Below, in pieces: positions 53,000 through 60,899 of a stretch of DNA of 64,000 nucleotides (position 1 is its first letter; each line of letters begins with the position of its first letter). A program made the position numbers and the translations under genes. Location of the stretch: assembly GCA_002837195.1 (NCBI GenBank), contig KZ478060.1, positions 346,130 through 410,129 on the forward strand, in the 5' to 3' direction. Under the pieces are notes generated by a model that saw only the letters and a list, made by a program, of their open reading frames with translations, was not told where the DNA came from and did not search any database. This stretch comes from Enterobacterales bacterium CwR94. Its GTDB lineage: Bacteria; Pseudomonadota; Gammaproteobacteria; Enterobacterales; Enterobacteriaceae.

Positions 53000-53440
53000 A
53001 TGAAAACGTTAAAAATGATTGCTGCACTTGAGCAACTGCGCCAAATGCGTGAGCGCGCGGTGGATGATTTATCGCGCAAGGTCTCGGGCCAAAAACAACT
53101 TAAGCAGCGGTATCTCAATAATATTGATGCGTTGAACGATCTACAGCAAACCAGCCACAGCTTGGCGCAAAACGCGTCGGCCATGAGCAATCTGGCGCGC
53201 TATAAATCCAATATTCAGCGCGTGATTAACTGGCAACAGCAGGAATGCGCGTTGGCGGAAATCAAAGAGAAAGAGCTGCAACAGGCACTGATTAAACAAG
53301 CCTGTCAGGAAAAGAGCGTGGCGATCGTCCTGAAGCAGCAGCAAGACGCGCTGGCGAAAGCGCGCGAAGCCAAACAACAGAAAATGACAGATGCCCAGGC
53401 CATGCAAGCCTGGATGCGCCGCCGCTCCGGGGCGTACTAA
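53000..53440 (+). CDS. fliJ: Flag-2 flagellar export chaperone FliJ
   Basis: About 146 residues, predicted as one long two-helix coiled coil, rich in Lys, Gln and Ala (LAEIKEKELQQALIKQ). That is the FliJ fold, which binds the FliI ring like the gamma subunit of F1. ATGs occur at 52997 and 53000; AGGAG is better spaced for the second. Last gene before the cargo block; the next gene starts 9 bp on. Confidence 0.87.
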   Translation: MKTLKMIAALEQLRQMRERAVDDLSRKVSGQKQLKQRYLNNIDALNDLQQTSHSLAQNASAMSNLARYKSNIQRVINWQQQECALAEIKEKELQQALIKQACQEKSVAIVLKQQQDALAKAREAKQQKMTDAQAMQAWMRRRSGAY

Positions 53441-53449
53441 GGATTACTG

Positions 53450-54874
53450 ATGAAAAACACCCATCGCCAACCCCAAAACAATCTGATGGCGCGTCTGATG
53501 GCGAAAACATCAGGTGTCGCTCGCGAGGGGGAATTGCCGTTTGTCAGTGTGATCACACCCACATGGAATCGCCGCGAGTTTTTGCCTTACCTGATTTATA
53601 TGTTTCAGTATCAGGATTATCCGGCGGAGAAACGCGAACTCGTCATTCTGGATGATTCAGCAGAAAGTAATGCTGATCTGGTGGCGATGCTGAATCAGAA
53701 ACAACAATTTACGATCCGCTATTATCATCAAACAGAGCGGCTCACCATTGGTGCTAAACGCAATAAGCTAAATGAATTAGCCCGCGGCGAATACATCATC
53801 TGTATGGATGATGATGATTACTATCGCTCGGATAAAATTAGCTACACCATTGGTGAAATGCGTAAGCACAATGCACTGTTTGCGGGTTGCGACCAGATCC
53901 CCATTTGGTACAGCCACATTAATCGTATTTACCGCACCAGTTCCATCAGCCAACATCATGCGTTAAATGGCACTTTTGCTTACCATCGCAATTTTTTACG
54001 CAATCATCGTTATGACGATCAGGCGGAATTGGCTGAAGAAATCAGCTTCACAAAAGATTTTAGTTCTCCGGTTCTACAGTTGGATCCTGAGCGCTCAATT
54101 CTTTGTATTGCCCACAGCACCAATACCTATGATAAAAACTTTATTCTGGGTACCTGTGAACTGATTTCTGAAGATATTGAAGATATCGTTAAAGATAAGT
54201 CGCTGTTAAAACATTTTAAACGACTCAATCTTGCACCACTCAAAACGAAAATAAATTGGGCACGTATTGAGGGTGTGATCATCAATGTTTTTTCAGATGA
54301 CAATGCCGCAGACCTGTTACGCAAGGAGTTAATCTCCCTGGGAATGCCAGAAGAAAAACTGCAAAAGGTGACGCTGAATGCTGACCATTGCCTGGCCGAC
54401 TATCATCTCAGTGCCCTGGATAAGGCGGTTGAACGCGGTTGGAACAATTATCTTGTGTTAGATGGTCGTTGCAGTCTGGTTCATCAAGACAAAACCATTA
54501 AAGATGTCAACAATATACTCGATATATTTTCAACTGTTCCATGGGACGTCTTGTTGCTGGGTGCTGAGTTAAGGAGTGCAATTCCAATCCAGTCTTTGGC
54601 TCAAGTTGTTAAACCTGTATGCGTCACCGGGCCAGTGGGCTGCCTGATCAACGCCACCTACTACCCAAAATGGCGGGAGATGTTATTGCACACTCGCGAT
54701 TATCAACAAGACCTGCCAAAAAGTGCCCCTGAGAGCCATATTCTATATTGGGACAAGCATTGCCTTACAGATCGCTGGTATTTACTTTCTCCTGGCTGGG
54801 TGTATCGGGCGAATGATGATAATGGCAACGACTGTGCCCCCAAATATTTTAAAAAAATCTACATTGATAAATAA
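53450..54874 (+). CDS. glycosyltransferase: GT2 domain joined to a GT25-like domain with altered active site
   Basis: A 474-residue protein. Residues 30-235 form a GT2 (GT-A) domain, with VSVITPTWNR (32-41), LDDS (67-70) and the metal-binding MDDDD (119-123). Residues about 275-470 resemble the LPS/GT25 family: INVFSDD start, LSALDKAVERGWNNYLVL, DVLLLGAEL and VTGPVGCLINATYY. The usual GT25 acidic motif EDD is DGR (338-340), so this half may not transfer sugar. It begins 9 bp after fliJ and is likely co-expressed with the basal-body operon. A role in glycosylating flagellin or a surface glycan is inferred from position. Confidence 0.8.
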   Translation: MKNTHRQPQNNLMARLMAKTSGVAREGELPFVSVITPTWNRREFLPYLIYMFQYQDYPAEKRELVILDDSAESNADLVAMLNQKQQFTIRYYHQTERLTIGAKRNKLNELARGEYIICMDDDDYYRSDKISYTIGEMRKHNALFAGCDQIPIWYSHINRIYRTSSISQHHALNGTFAYHRNFLRNHRYDDQAELAEEISFTKDFSSPVLQLDPERSILCIAHSTNTYDKNFILGTCELISEDIEDIVKDKSLLKHFKRLNLAPLKTKINWARIEGVIINVFSDDNAADLLRKELISLGMPEEKLQKVTLNADHCLADYHLSALDKAVERGWNNYLVLDGRCSLVHQDKTIKDVNNILDIFSTVPWDVLLLGAELRSAIPIQSLAQVVKPVCVTGPVGCLINATYYPKWREMLLHTRDYQQDLPKSAPESHILYWDKHCLTDRWYLLSPGWVYRANDDNGNDCAPKYFKKIYIDK

Positions 54875-54921
54875 GAATTTTCACTGCTAGGTTGTTATTA
54901 ATTTTAATGAGAGACAATAAA

Positions 54922-55794
54922 ATGATTAGTTGTTATACGCCTGACTTCGTTAAGGTACTCAGCGAAAATGCCTGGACATGCAGTTGTGCTGGTTGCAATG
55001 GTGTTTTCCCCAAGCGTGAAGTGAAGTGGGATAGTCAGGTACGTGAGAGTGCATCCATTTTATGTAACACGGTGGCAAGTGCTGTTCTCAATTCACCGAC
55101 ATCTTTCCAGTTACATACTTCAGAAGTGCAAGCCGGTGATAGCGTTCTTTCTGAAAAAACGCAACTGGTAAATCAGGGATGCATCAATCTTCTGGTCGGT
55201 TCAGCGGCTAAAATTTCAATAACATTATTTGCTATTGGTGCTTTTTTATCAAAAGCCAAGACCTTAACGTCATTAGATGAAATTGCTGCATTGCAAAATG
55301 AATTTGTCACATTACTGGATGACGGTACGTTGGCGATGTCAGCTAAAGAACTGCCTGTTATCGACAGTTTCAAGCTGGATATGATGAATGGTTTATCGGC
55401 TCTGGTATTGGGTTCTGGTATTGAGCTAGATATTTCAGCTATGCTGAAATTAAACGAGGTTGAGGTTTTCTCCAGCGAGTACAAACTCAACTGGTTGCAA
55501 GAGATTTCTGACTGTGAGAGTGAAGTTGAGTATTCCCAGTGGCTGAATTACTTTCTCTATCCAATGTTTGATTCAGTATTTCCTGGAACTGATGAGTCGA
55601 TGTGGGAGCAAAATTTCCTTGAGCTTTGCCAGCGTCACTTCATGTTAAAGTTAGCATTGGGTCTCTTCAGCGATACTGAAAGTGGCATTGATAAAGAAAC
55701 ATTCACCGCCTTAGCGATGGCAACATGGTCATATGACCTGCCTACTGTTTCGCATGCAGAAAAGAGCTTAATTGCATTCTCACTACTCAACTAA
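54922..55794 (+). CDS. unrecognised protein with N-terminal cysteine cluster, in flagellar cargo block
   Basis: About 290 residues from the ATG at 54922 (a start at 54907 or a TTG at 54892 is possible). I do not recognise the family. The N-terminus has four cysteines, C4 and CSCAGC at 20-25, suggesting a small metal or Fe-S site. No signal peptide is seen. The body is acidic and helical, with one more hydrophobic stretch (SITLFAIGAFL, about 98-108), and no enzyme motif I know. Base composition is lower in GC than the flagellar genes, as for its two neighbours. It lies between two carbohydrate-type transferase genes, which suggests a partner role in the same modification; that is inference. 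Confidence 0.6.
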   Translation: MISCYTPDFVKVLSENAWTCSCAGCNGVFPKREVKWDSQVRESASILCNTVASAVLNSPTSFQLHTSEVQAGDSVLSEKTQLVNQGCINLLVGSAAKISITLFAIGAFLSKAKTLTSLDEIAALQNEFVTLLDDGTLAMSAKELPVIDSFKLDMMNGLSALVLGSGIELDISAMLKLNEVEVFSSEYKLNWLQEISDCESEVEYSQWLNYFLYPMFDSVFPGTDESMWEQNFLELCQRHFMLKLALGLFSDTESGIDKETFTALAMATWSYDLPTVSHAEKSLIAFSLLN

Positions 55795-55821
55795 ATCTCA
55801 TTAAAAGAAAGTCAAATAATA

Positions 55822-57603
55822 ATGGATGAAGTGAAAGTCATACTCAATCATATCAGTGAGTTACAGAGGAAGGTTATCCCTGAAGTCGAGCAAATGGTTT
55901 CATTGCAGAAGGAAATACCTCTCGACAGGCAACATGAAATCATCAAAGAGGCTTTTGATGTTTTCATGTTGCTCAATAATAATTTAACTCACCCGCAAAT
56001 CAAAAATGACAGTTTCATTAAGCTGTATGTCATTACCTTATTCAGGGCAATGCAACATTTCCCGGAACCTGATGTTATAGATTTTTTTGACGATGCTTCA
56101 TTCTATGAGCCCTTTCAGTACTTTTGGTTATTGGCAAGACAGCCCTTTACTCAAGAATTTTATGCAACACTGCTAGCGGTTCGCAATAATCAGCGCAGAA
56201 TACAAATCACAATGCTGGCCCCGCTAGATTCCCAGGCTTGCTTTTATCTTAATGGGGAAAAACTAAATATATGTTCTGAGAAATCACGACGGGTTGAATT
56301 TTATGGCATCAGTTTGGCGAATCGTATCACAGTATGGTTAGATTTGCCGAACAACTATAATGATGATGAACCTATTGAGCTGTTCTGTGGTGATAAACGT
56401 GTCATCATGATTCCCCGCTTTGGTAAAAGCAGGATAAGTGGAGTAGAGTCGCTCAATCATTTGGTCGATATTCTGCATCCCGGGCGTCATCTCTATTCTG
56501 CAGATGCTGAAAACCTCTGGTTATTTATTGATCGTGCTGATAATGCGGATGACAACGCTGAACATTTCTATCGCTATGTCAAAAATAATCATCCGGATCA
56601 AGCGGCAGTTTTTGTTCTTTCCAGAAAAAGCAGCGATTGGGAACGCTTGAAGGTAGAAGGATTTAACCTTATTCCTTTTGGTACCGAAGCGCACCGGAAA
56701 GTGTTAAAACGTTGTTCGATGATTCTGAGTTCGCATCTGGCTTATTACGTCAGGGATTACCTTGGTCCGAGGTTGTGTAACCACAAAAAGATCGTTTTTT
56801 TGCAACACGGTATCACGAAAGATGATATCTCATCATGGATAAATTCTTTTGATTTAGACCTTTTTGTTACGTCCTCTAAAGAAGAACATCACTCAATATC
56901 ACATAAAGGTTCTCCCTATTTTCTCTCTGAAGAGAGTGTTGCCAGAACAGGTTTCCCTCGACATGATGCTCTTGTAGAAAATATAGATAAAGAAACAAAG
57001 ACTATTTTGATTATGCCGACGTGGCGGCGTTCTCTGGTGGATCGCTTTGAGGGGACGCAATGGATCGGGCTTGATAATTTTCAGGAAACGGACTATTTCA
57101 AGAGTTATCAACATCTCTTAAGTTCTCAAAGGCTTAAAGAGTTGGCCATAAAGCATAATTATAAAGTTATATTTTCTTTGCATCCTAACTTTGTCATTTA
57201 CAAAAGCCTGTTTACAGTTCCTTCCTGGATAGAATTCCTGTTGCCTGGTGTTGATGAGACTTATCAGAGTCTGTTTAAACAGTCATCACTCATGATTACG
57301 GATTACTCCTCTGTGGCGTTTGAAATGGCCGTAGCTAAGAAACCTGTCATTTACTATCAATTTGATGAAAGTTCTTTCTTCAGTGGTACACATACTTATA
57401 GTAAAGGATATTTTGACTATCGAGAAAATGGTTTTGGCCCAGTAATCAACGAAGAAAATGATTTGTTGAGCGCACTTGAGGATTTTATGATGAAGGGGCA
57501 CATTCAACAACCTTGGTTATCGCGATTAAATGAATATGATGTGCTTAACGATGGCTATAGTTGTAAAAGATTATGGGAAGAGATTAAACTCCGAATTCTG
57601 TAA
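55822..57603 (+). CDS. CDP-glycerol glycerophosphotransferase-family protein (TagB/TagF-like)
   Basis: A 593-residue protein. The C-terminal half (about 225-590) is a CDP-glycerol:polyglycerophosphate glycerophosphotransferase domain: FLQHGITKDD (near 327), MPTWRRSL (near 397) and ITDYSSVAFEMAVAKKPVIYY (split for reading, near 492-512), whose TDYSS is the family signature. The N-terminal ~200 residues are helical then beta-rich and unassigned. In Gram-positives the family builds teichoic acids; in Gram-negatives it occurs in capsule and O-antigen loci. Here it lies in the flagellar cargo block, so it may attach glycerol-phosphate or a polyol phosphate to flagellin or its glycan. A bidirectional terminator follows. 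Confidence 0.8.
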   Translation: MDEVKVILNHISELQRKVIPEVEQMVSLQKEIPLDRQHEIIKEAFDVFMLLNNNLTHPQIKNDSFIKLYVITLFRAMQHFPEPDVIDFFDDASFYEPFQYFWLLARQPFTQEFYATLLAVRNNQRRIQITMLAPLDSQACFYLNGEKLNICSEKSRRVEFYGISLANRITVWLDLPNNYNDDEPIELFCGDKRVIMIPRFGKSRISGVESLNHLVDILHPGRHLYSADAENLWLFIDRADNADDNAEHFYRYVKNNHPDQAAVFVLSRKSSDWERLKVEGFNLIPFGTEAHRKVLKRCSMILSSHLAYYVRDYLGPRLCNHKKIVFLQHGITKDDISSWINSFDLDLFVTSSKEEHHSISHKGSPYFLSEESVARTGFPRHDALVENIDKETKTILIMPTWRRSLVDRFEGTQWIGLDNFQETDYFKSYQHLLSSQRLKELAIKHNYKVIFSLHPNFVIYKSLFTVPSWIEFLLPGVDETYQSLFKQSSLMITDYSSVAFEMAVAKKPVIYYQFDESSFFSGTHTYSKGYFDYRENGFGPVINEENDLLSALEDFMMKGHIQQPWLSRLNEYDVLNDGYSCKRLWEEIKLRIL

Positions 57604-57610
57604 CAAAAAA

Positions 57611-57634
57611 AGACTCCACCGGAGTCTTTTTTTT
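57611..57634. terminator. bidirectional terminator between glycerophosphotransferase and acyltransferase genes
   Basis: AGACTCC (57611-57617) and GGAGTCT (57621-57627) pair across ACC, flanked by A7 on the left and T8 on the right. It works on both strands. The T tract runs into the stop codon of the leftward acyltransferase gene. Confidence 0.9.
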
Positions 57635-58475
57635 AATGGTTTTTCAATTTTAATAGCCCCAGTTTTTCGTTGATATCAGAAAGTAACGCTGGCCACTCTA
57701 ATTTGTAATATCTATTTTTATAAATATCATAAATCTCTTGGCATTCCTTACTATGATTTCGAAGCCATAGTTTTCCATCCAGACTCTTTGATCTTGCCGG
57801 TACTCCACTGAGCATTGAGAATTTAGAGGCAGGTTTTGTAACAACAGCATTAAACGCCAGTATTGAACAAGCACCGATGTGAACATTTTTAAGAATAGAA
57901 ACTCTTTGTCCAATCCAGCAGTAGGGTTCAATAAATACCGCGGATAATGATTTATTAACTTGCTGTTGCGTTGCTAAATCTATCACCGGATGACCATCTG
58001 CTGCACGAATCACAATTTCCGTAGCAAAGAGACAGTGATCGCCAATCACAATTCCATTACCTAATTCCCCAGGATTGAATCCTGTTCCCCAGAAATTGTC
58101 ATCAACCGTACAAACACCCTCTCCAACAATAATAAAATCATTTTCGCAGTGAGTTATGAAAGCCGTGCCATTAATATTTGATTTCCCCCCAATATAAACA
58201 ATGTTATTTTTACTTTTCATTGATATGCGCGTTGAGGAGAATTTTGTATTGTCTGATATGAACACTGAGCAATTCTTTGCATCGGTGTCAAAGTTAACTC
58301 TTAACCCTGACGGCATTTTCCCGTCAGTAGTATAAATTGTATTGCTGTCACAGCCAGACAAACCCAACTGCGATGGTTTTAATGCAATGTAGTTTGTTTT
58401 TTTTATATTGAAGTTTGCAATGCAGTATTTAATTTTTCGCAAGTTCGGTGACAATATTTTATTTTCAATACTCAT
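57633..58475 (-). CDS. hexapeptide-repeat (left-handed beta-helix) acyltransferase
   Basis: About 280 residues from MSIENKIL at 58475; the frame extends 19 codons upstream without support. The middle and C-terminal part (about 115-250) shows hexapeptide repeats (IVIGDHCLFATEIVIRA, VFIEPYCWIGQRVSILKNVHIGACSILAFNAVV, both split for reading), with the catalytic-type His in RAADGHPVID. This pattern fits trimeric O-acetyltransferases acting on sugars. It is downstream of flgN on the same strand (82-bp gap) and points toward the glycerophosphotransferase gene. An acetylation step on the flagellar glycan is the natural inference. Low GC like its neighbours. Confidence 0.8.
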   Translation of the reverse strand: MSIENKILSPNLRKIKYCIANFNIKKTNYIALKPSQLGLSGCDSNTIYTTDGKMPSGLRVNFDTDAKNCSVFISDNTKFSSTRISMKSKNNIVYIGGKSNINGTAFITHCENDFIIVGEGVCTVDDNFWGTGFNPGELGNGIVIGDHCLFATEIVIRAADGHPVIDLATQQQVNKSLSAVFIEPYCWIGQRVSILKNVHIGACSILAFNAVVTKPASKFSMLSGVPARSKSLDGKLWLRNHSKECQEIYDIYKNRYYKLEWPALLSDINEKLGLLKLKNH

Positions 58476-58557
58476 CTTATTACTCGAAATGATAAGCTGA
58501 CAAGTAATGAGATACTTTATAAGTGCTCTCACTCATTACAAACAATACTTAACAGTA

Positions 58558-58989
58558 TCAACGCTGATACAAATAATCTTCAGGTCGGTTATTGATCAAA
58601 CTGTCCAACATCTCAACTTGATTATTTAGCAACATGCCATTGCGTTCGTTCAGTTGCTGGCATTCACTGGCGCGCAGCTCAAGCGAGCGCCACCAGCTGT
58701 CGGCTTGCTCACGAACAGGCGGCGGCAGACGCGGCAACAGGCTTTGAATGCCGGTCGCGTCAGTGGCCAGTTTAAAGGCGGAAAGGGTCGCGCTACGACG
58801 TTGCGCAGAGCTGTGCAGTTGCTGGTAAATATCCAGCAATTCGCGACCAATTTCCTCGGTTTTTTCGCCGTTGCACTCGATCATCGCGTCGCGTTGCGCC
58901 AGTAGCAGCACACGCAGCGAATCATAGTGCTGCGTATCTTGCTTCAAATCACGCAGCAATATTTTCACGCGTTCCGCTGCGCTGCTCAT
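58558..58989 (-). CDS. flgN: Flag-2 flagellar export chaperone FlgN
   Basis: A 143-residue all-helical FlgN-type chaperone for the hook-filament junction proteins FlgK and FlgL. Helical heptads run through most of the length, with the family-like LNERNGMLLNNQVEMLD helix near 113-129. Its ATG overlaps the stop of the flgM gene upstream. Sequence conservation in this family is low, so position supports the call. Confidence 0.85.
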   Translation of the reverse strand: MSSAAERVKILLRDLKQDTQHYDSLRVLLLAQRDAMIECNGEKTEEIGRELLDIYQQLHSSAQRRSATLSAFKLATDATGIQSLLPRLPPPVREQADSWWRSLELRASECQQLNERNGMLLNNQVEMLDSLINNRPEDYLYQR

Positions 58990-59264
58990 TTGCGGTGAAA
59001 CGCCATCATGGCGCCGCTCAGTGCATCTACGTCCACCTTCAGCTCACCTTTTTGCAAGGCGGCTTTCATTTCTGCCACGAGTGCCATATCAACATCAGGC
59101 ATCGCTTGCAGTGTGTGCTGAGCATCGGCCAGTGGGCCGGTCTGCACTTTTACGTCCTGCTGAGTCTGCGCAGGCTGTGCTTTGGCACTGTCGCTGGCAG
59201 GCGCGGATTGCGCAGTTTTCTGCGGGGTGTTAGTCGCATTTACATGGGAATGAGTAATTTTCAT
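58986..59264 (-). CDS. flgM: anti-sigma-28 factor FlgM, copy 1 (flgN-proximal)
   Basis: A 92-residue FlgM with a disordered N-terminal half rich in Ala, Gln and Ser and a conserved C-terminal sigma-28-binding half (about 45-92): LADAQHTLQAMPDVDMALVA, then KAALQKGELKVD and MMAFHRK. FlgM holds sigma-28 (FliA) inactive until it is exported through the completed hook. It is coupled to flgN by a 4-bp overlap. A second, distinct flgM lies directly upstream. Confidence 0.9.
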   Translation of the reverse strand: MKITHSHVNATNTPQKTAQSAPASDSAKAQPAQTQQDVKVQTGPLADAQHTLQAMPDVDMALVAEMKAALQKGELKVDVDALSGAMMAFHRK

Positions 59265-59361
59265 CTTGTGGGCAAGCCCTTGTCACTATTCATAAAATCT
59301 TTATTACTTAACCAAAGCGACCCCAAGTTTCGGAATCTTAAGTCGCAGGGTAAAAAAATTC

Positions 59362-59628
59362 TTAATTTCGATGCCAGGCCAACATCGCCTTTGCCAGGGC
59401 GTCAGCGTCCAGTGGGATTTGGCCTTTGGCCAACGCATCGCGCACTGCGGCAACCTGGGCTTCATCGATTTCCGGAAGCGCCTGTAATCCCTGTTGTGCA
59501 TCCAACAAAACGCTGGCAGGCGCTTTGTTTTTGCGTACCGTGGGTGGCGCTTTGCGTACCGGCGTTTGCGGGCGGCTTAGCGACAGACTGGCACAGGGCG
59601 TTTTGTCTACACTATCAATCATTTTCAT
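59362..59628 (-). CDS. second FlgM-type anti-sigma-28 factor, copy 2 (flgA-proximal)
   Basis: An 88-residue protein with the same layout: basic, Pro/Lys-rich N-terminal half and a FlgM-type C-terminal half (LLDAQQGLQALPEIDEAQVA, then DALAKGQIPLDADALAKAM and AWHRN). About half the residues of the last 48 match copy 1, so the pair is old or divergent rather than a fresh duplication. The N-terminus is basic where copy 1 is neutral. GGAG lies six bases before the ATG. A sigma-28-like promoter precedes it. It may regulate a different sigma-28 or respond to different export, for example cross-talk with a primary flagellum. Confidence 0.8.
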   Translation of the reverse strand: MKMIDSVDKTPCASLSLSRPQTPVRKAPPTVRKNKAPASVLLDAQQGLQALPEIDEAQVAAVRDALAKGQIPLDADALAKAMLAWHRN

Positions 59629-59668
59629 CCTGCTCTCCAGCCGTGGAATCTAGGGGCGATACTTTCCA

Positions 59669-59696
59669 ACAACGGCAGGATGGGGCGGAAACTTAA
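59669..59696 (-). promoter_or_regulatory. possible sigma-28 promoter before flgM copy 2
   Basis: On the minus strand TTAAGTTT (59689-59696) and GCCGTTGT (59669-59676) resemble the sigma-28 elements TAAAGTTT and GCCGATAA, with a 12-bp spacer instead of 11. Salmonella flgM also has its own class 3 promoter, which makes the position sensible. Confidence 0.42.
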
Positions 59697-59705
59697 ATTC
59701 CGCGT

Positions 59706-60461
59706 TTACTGCCCAGGTGCCATCAGCATGCGCACCACGCCGTCGTTATCCACCACGGCACTGACCACACGCTGACTGTCGAGGTTTTTTACCTTGATCA
59801 CATCCCCCCGACGCCCTTTCTTCATGGCTTCCCCGAGGCTACGCGCTTCGATGCCGTCTTGTTCCGCAATCATCACCACACGCTGTCCGCGCTCCACCAT
59901 GATCGGCTGATCTAACTGTGTCACGTTAATCGGCTGCATATCGCGAATGCGTTTTTTCACCGTCAAGCCGACAACTTCATCGGGATTGGTCAAATAACCA
60001 TCGCGCAGGTTAGCGACATTGTGTTTTTTCAAATCGATATCACTGGCTGCCAGCGGCCGACCGCGTTCCAGCGTTTTGTTGGCCACCAAAATCGGTAAGT
60101 AGATATCCGGTTTCACGGTAACAGCAATTTCCCAACCGTTGGGGCCATCACAGCGAATGTCATAGCGCAGCCGTGACAGTTGCATGCGATCTTGTGCCGG
60201 CAGGGCAGACGTCAGTGGCTGAGAGCAAAGCGGAAAGCGGCTGACTTCTGAAGGGATAAATACGTTCAGTTTGCTATTGAAATCTTTCCAGTTCTTATGC
60301 TTCGCCACGCGTTTGATATCCGCCGTCGCGTTAGCCACGGCCTGATTATAAATCTGCTTACGCGCGGTATCAGCCGCCTGAACGGGAGCGGAAAGTGAGC
60401 CGCCTACAGCAGCGACCAGGAAGAGGAAAATCGGTTTCCTCAACGGGGTGAATGTGAACAT
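59706..60461 (-). CDS. flgA: Flag-2 P-ring assembly chaperone FlgA
   Basis: About 251 residues from MFTFTPLRKP at 60461, with GAGG five bases upstream; the longer frame to 60509 would run through the flgB promoter. A signal peptide (about 1-30, ending VQA) targets the periplasm. The C-terminal SAF-domain (about 115-250; LAASDIDLKKHNVANLRDGYL and MVERGQRVVMIAEQDGIEARSLG, split for reading) is typical of FlgA, which helps P-ring formation. First gene of the leftward flgA-flgM2-flgM1-flgN set and divergent from flgB. Confidence 0.93.
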   Translation of the reverse strand: MFTFTPLRKPIFLFLVAAVGGSLSAPVQAADTARKQIYNQAVANATADIKRVAKHKNWKDFNSKLNVFIPSEVSRFPLCSQPLTSALPAQDRMQLSRLRYDIRCDGPNGWEIAVTVKPDIYLPILVANKTLERGRPLAASDIDLKKHNVANLRDGYLTNPDEVVGLTVKKRIRDMQPINVTQLDQPIMVERGQRVVMIAEQDGIEARSLGEAMKKGRRGDVIKVKNLDSQRVVSAVVDNDGVVRMLMAPGQ

Positions 60462-60491
60462 ATAGCCTCGAAAATTCAGTGATTTATAAAG

Positions 60492-60509
60492 TTGGCATGC
60501 CAATTGCAA
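60492..60509 (+). promoter_or_regulatory. sigma-54 promoter upstream of flgB
   Basis: TTGGCATGCCAATTGCAA matches the sigma-54 consensus YTGGCACG-N4-TTGCW with one mismatch. GG (-24) is at 60494-60495 and GC (-12) at 60506-60507, the required spacing. Transcription would start near 60519, 28 bp before the flgB GTG. LafK, encoded in this window, is the expected activator. Confidence 0.88.
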
Positions 60510-60546
60510 ATAAGCGCATGAATCAAAGAATAATGAGGAGTTTCCC

Positions 60547-60897
60547 GTGGGGATTAGTTTTGATAAGGCCTTGAGTGTTCATCCTGCCGCGATACAGCTT
60601 CGACTTGCCCGAGCTGAGCTGTTATCGGCGAACCTGGCCAATGTAGATACCCCAAACTTTAAGGCTAAAGATATTGATTTTGCCAGTGAGATGCAACGTT
60701 CATTGAATAAAACCTCAATGAGCAGTGCGCCAGAGCAAAAGTATCGTGTGCCTTACCATCCCGCCACAGACGGTAACACTGTGGCATTGAATGTTGAGCA
60801 GGCGGAGTTTTCCAAAAACTCACTGGATTACCAGACCAGCCTGCAATTTCTTAACGCGAAATTCGTCGGTATGAAACAGGCCATCGAAGGGAAGTAA
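60547..60897 (+). CDS. flgB: Flag-2 proximal rod protein FlgB
   Basis: A 116-residue FlgB with the rod-family N-terminal motif LLSANLANVDTPNFKAKDIDF (split for reading, about 28-48) and the C-terminal QTSLQFLNAKFVGMKQAIEG helix. The start is a GTG with AGGAG six bases upstream. It opens the rightward rod/hook operon behind a sigma-54 promoter. Confidence 0.95.
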   Translation: MGISFDKALSVHPAAIQLRLARAELLSANLANVDTPNFKAKDIDFASEMQRSLNKTSMSSAPEQKYRVPYHPATDGNTVALNVEQAEFSKNSLDYQTSLQFLNAKFVGMKQAIEGK

Positions 60898-60899
60898 AC

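Noticed and set aside
58995-59696. 233-codon frame opposite both flgM genes
   Set aside because: Overlaps two recognisable FlgM genes on the other strand; no similarity or ribosome site.
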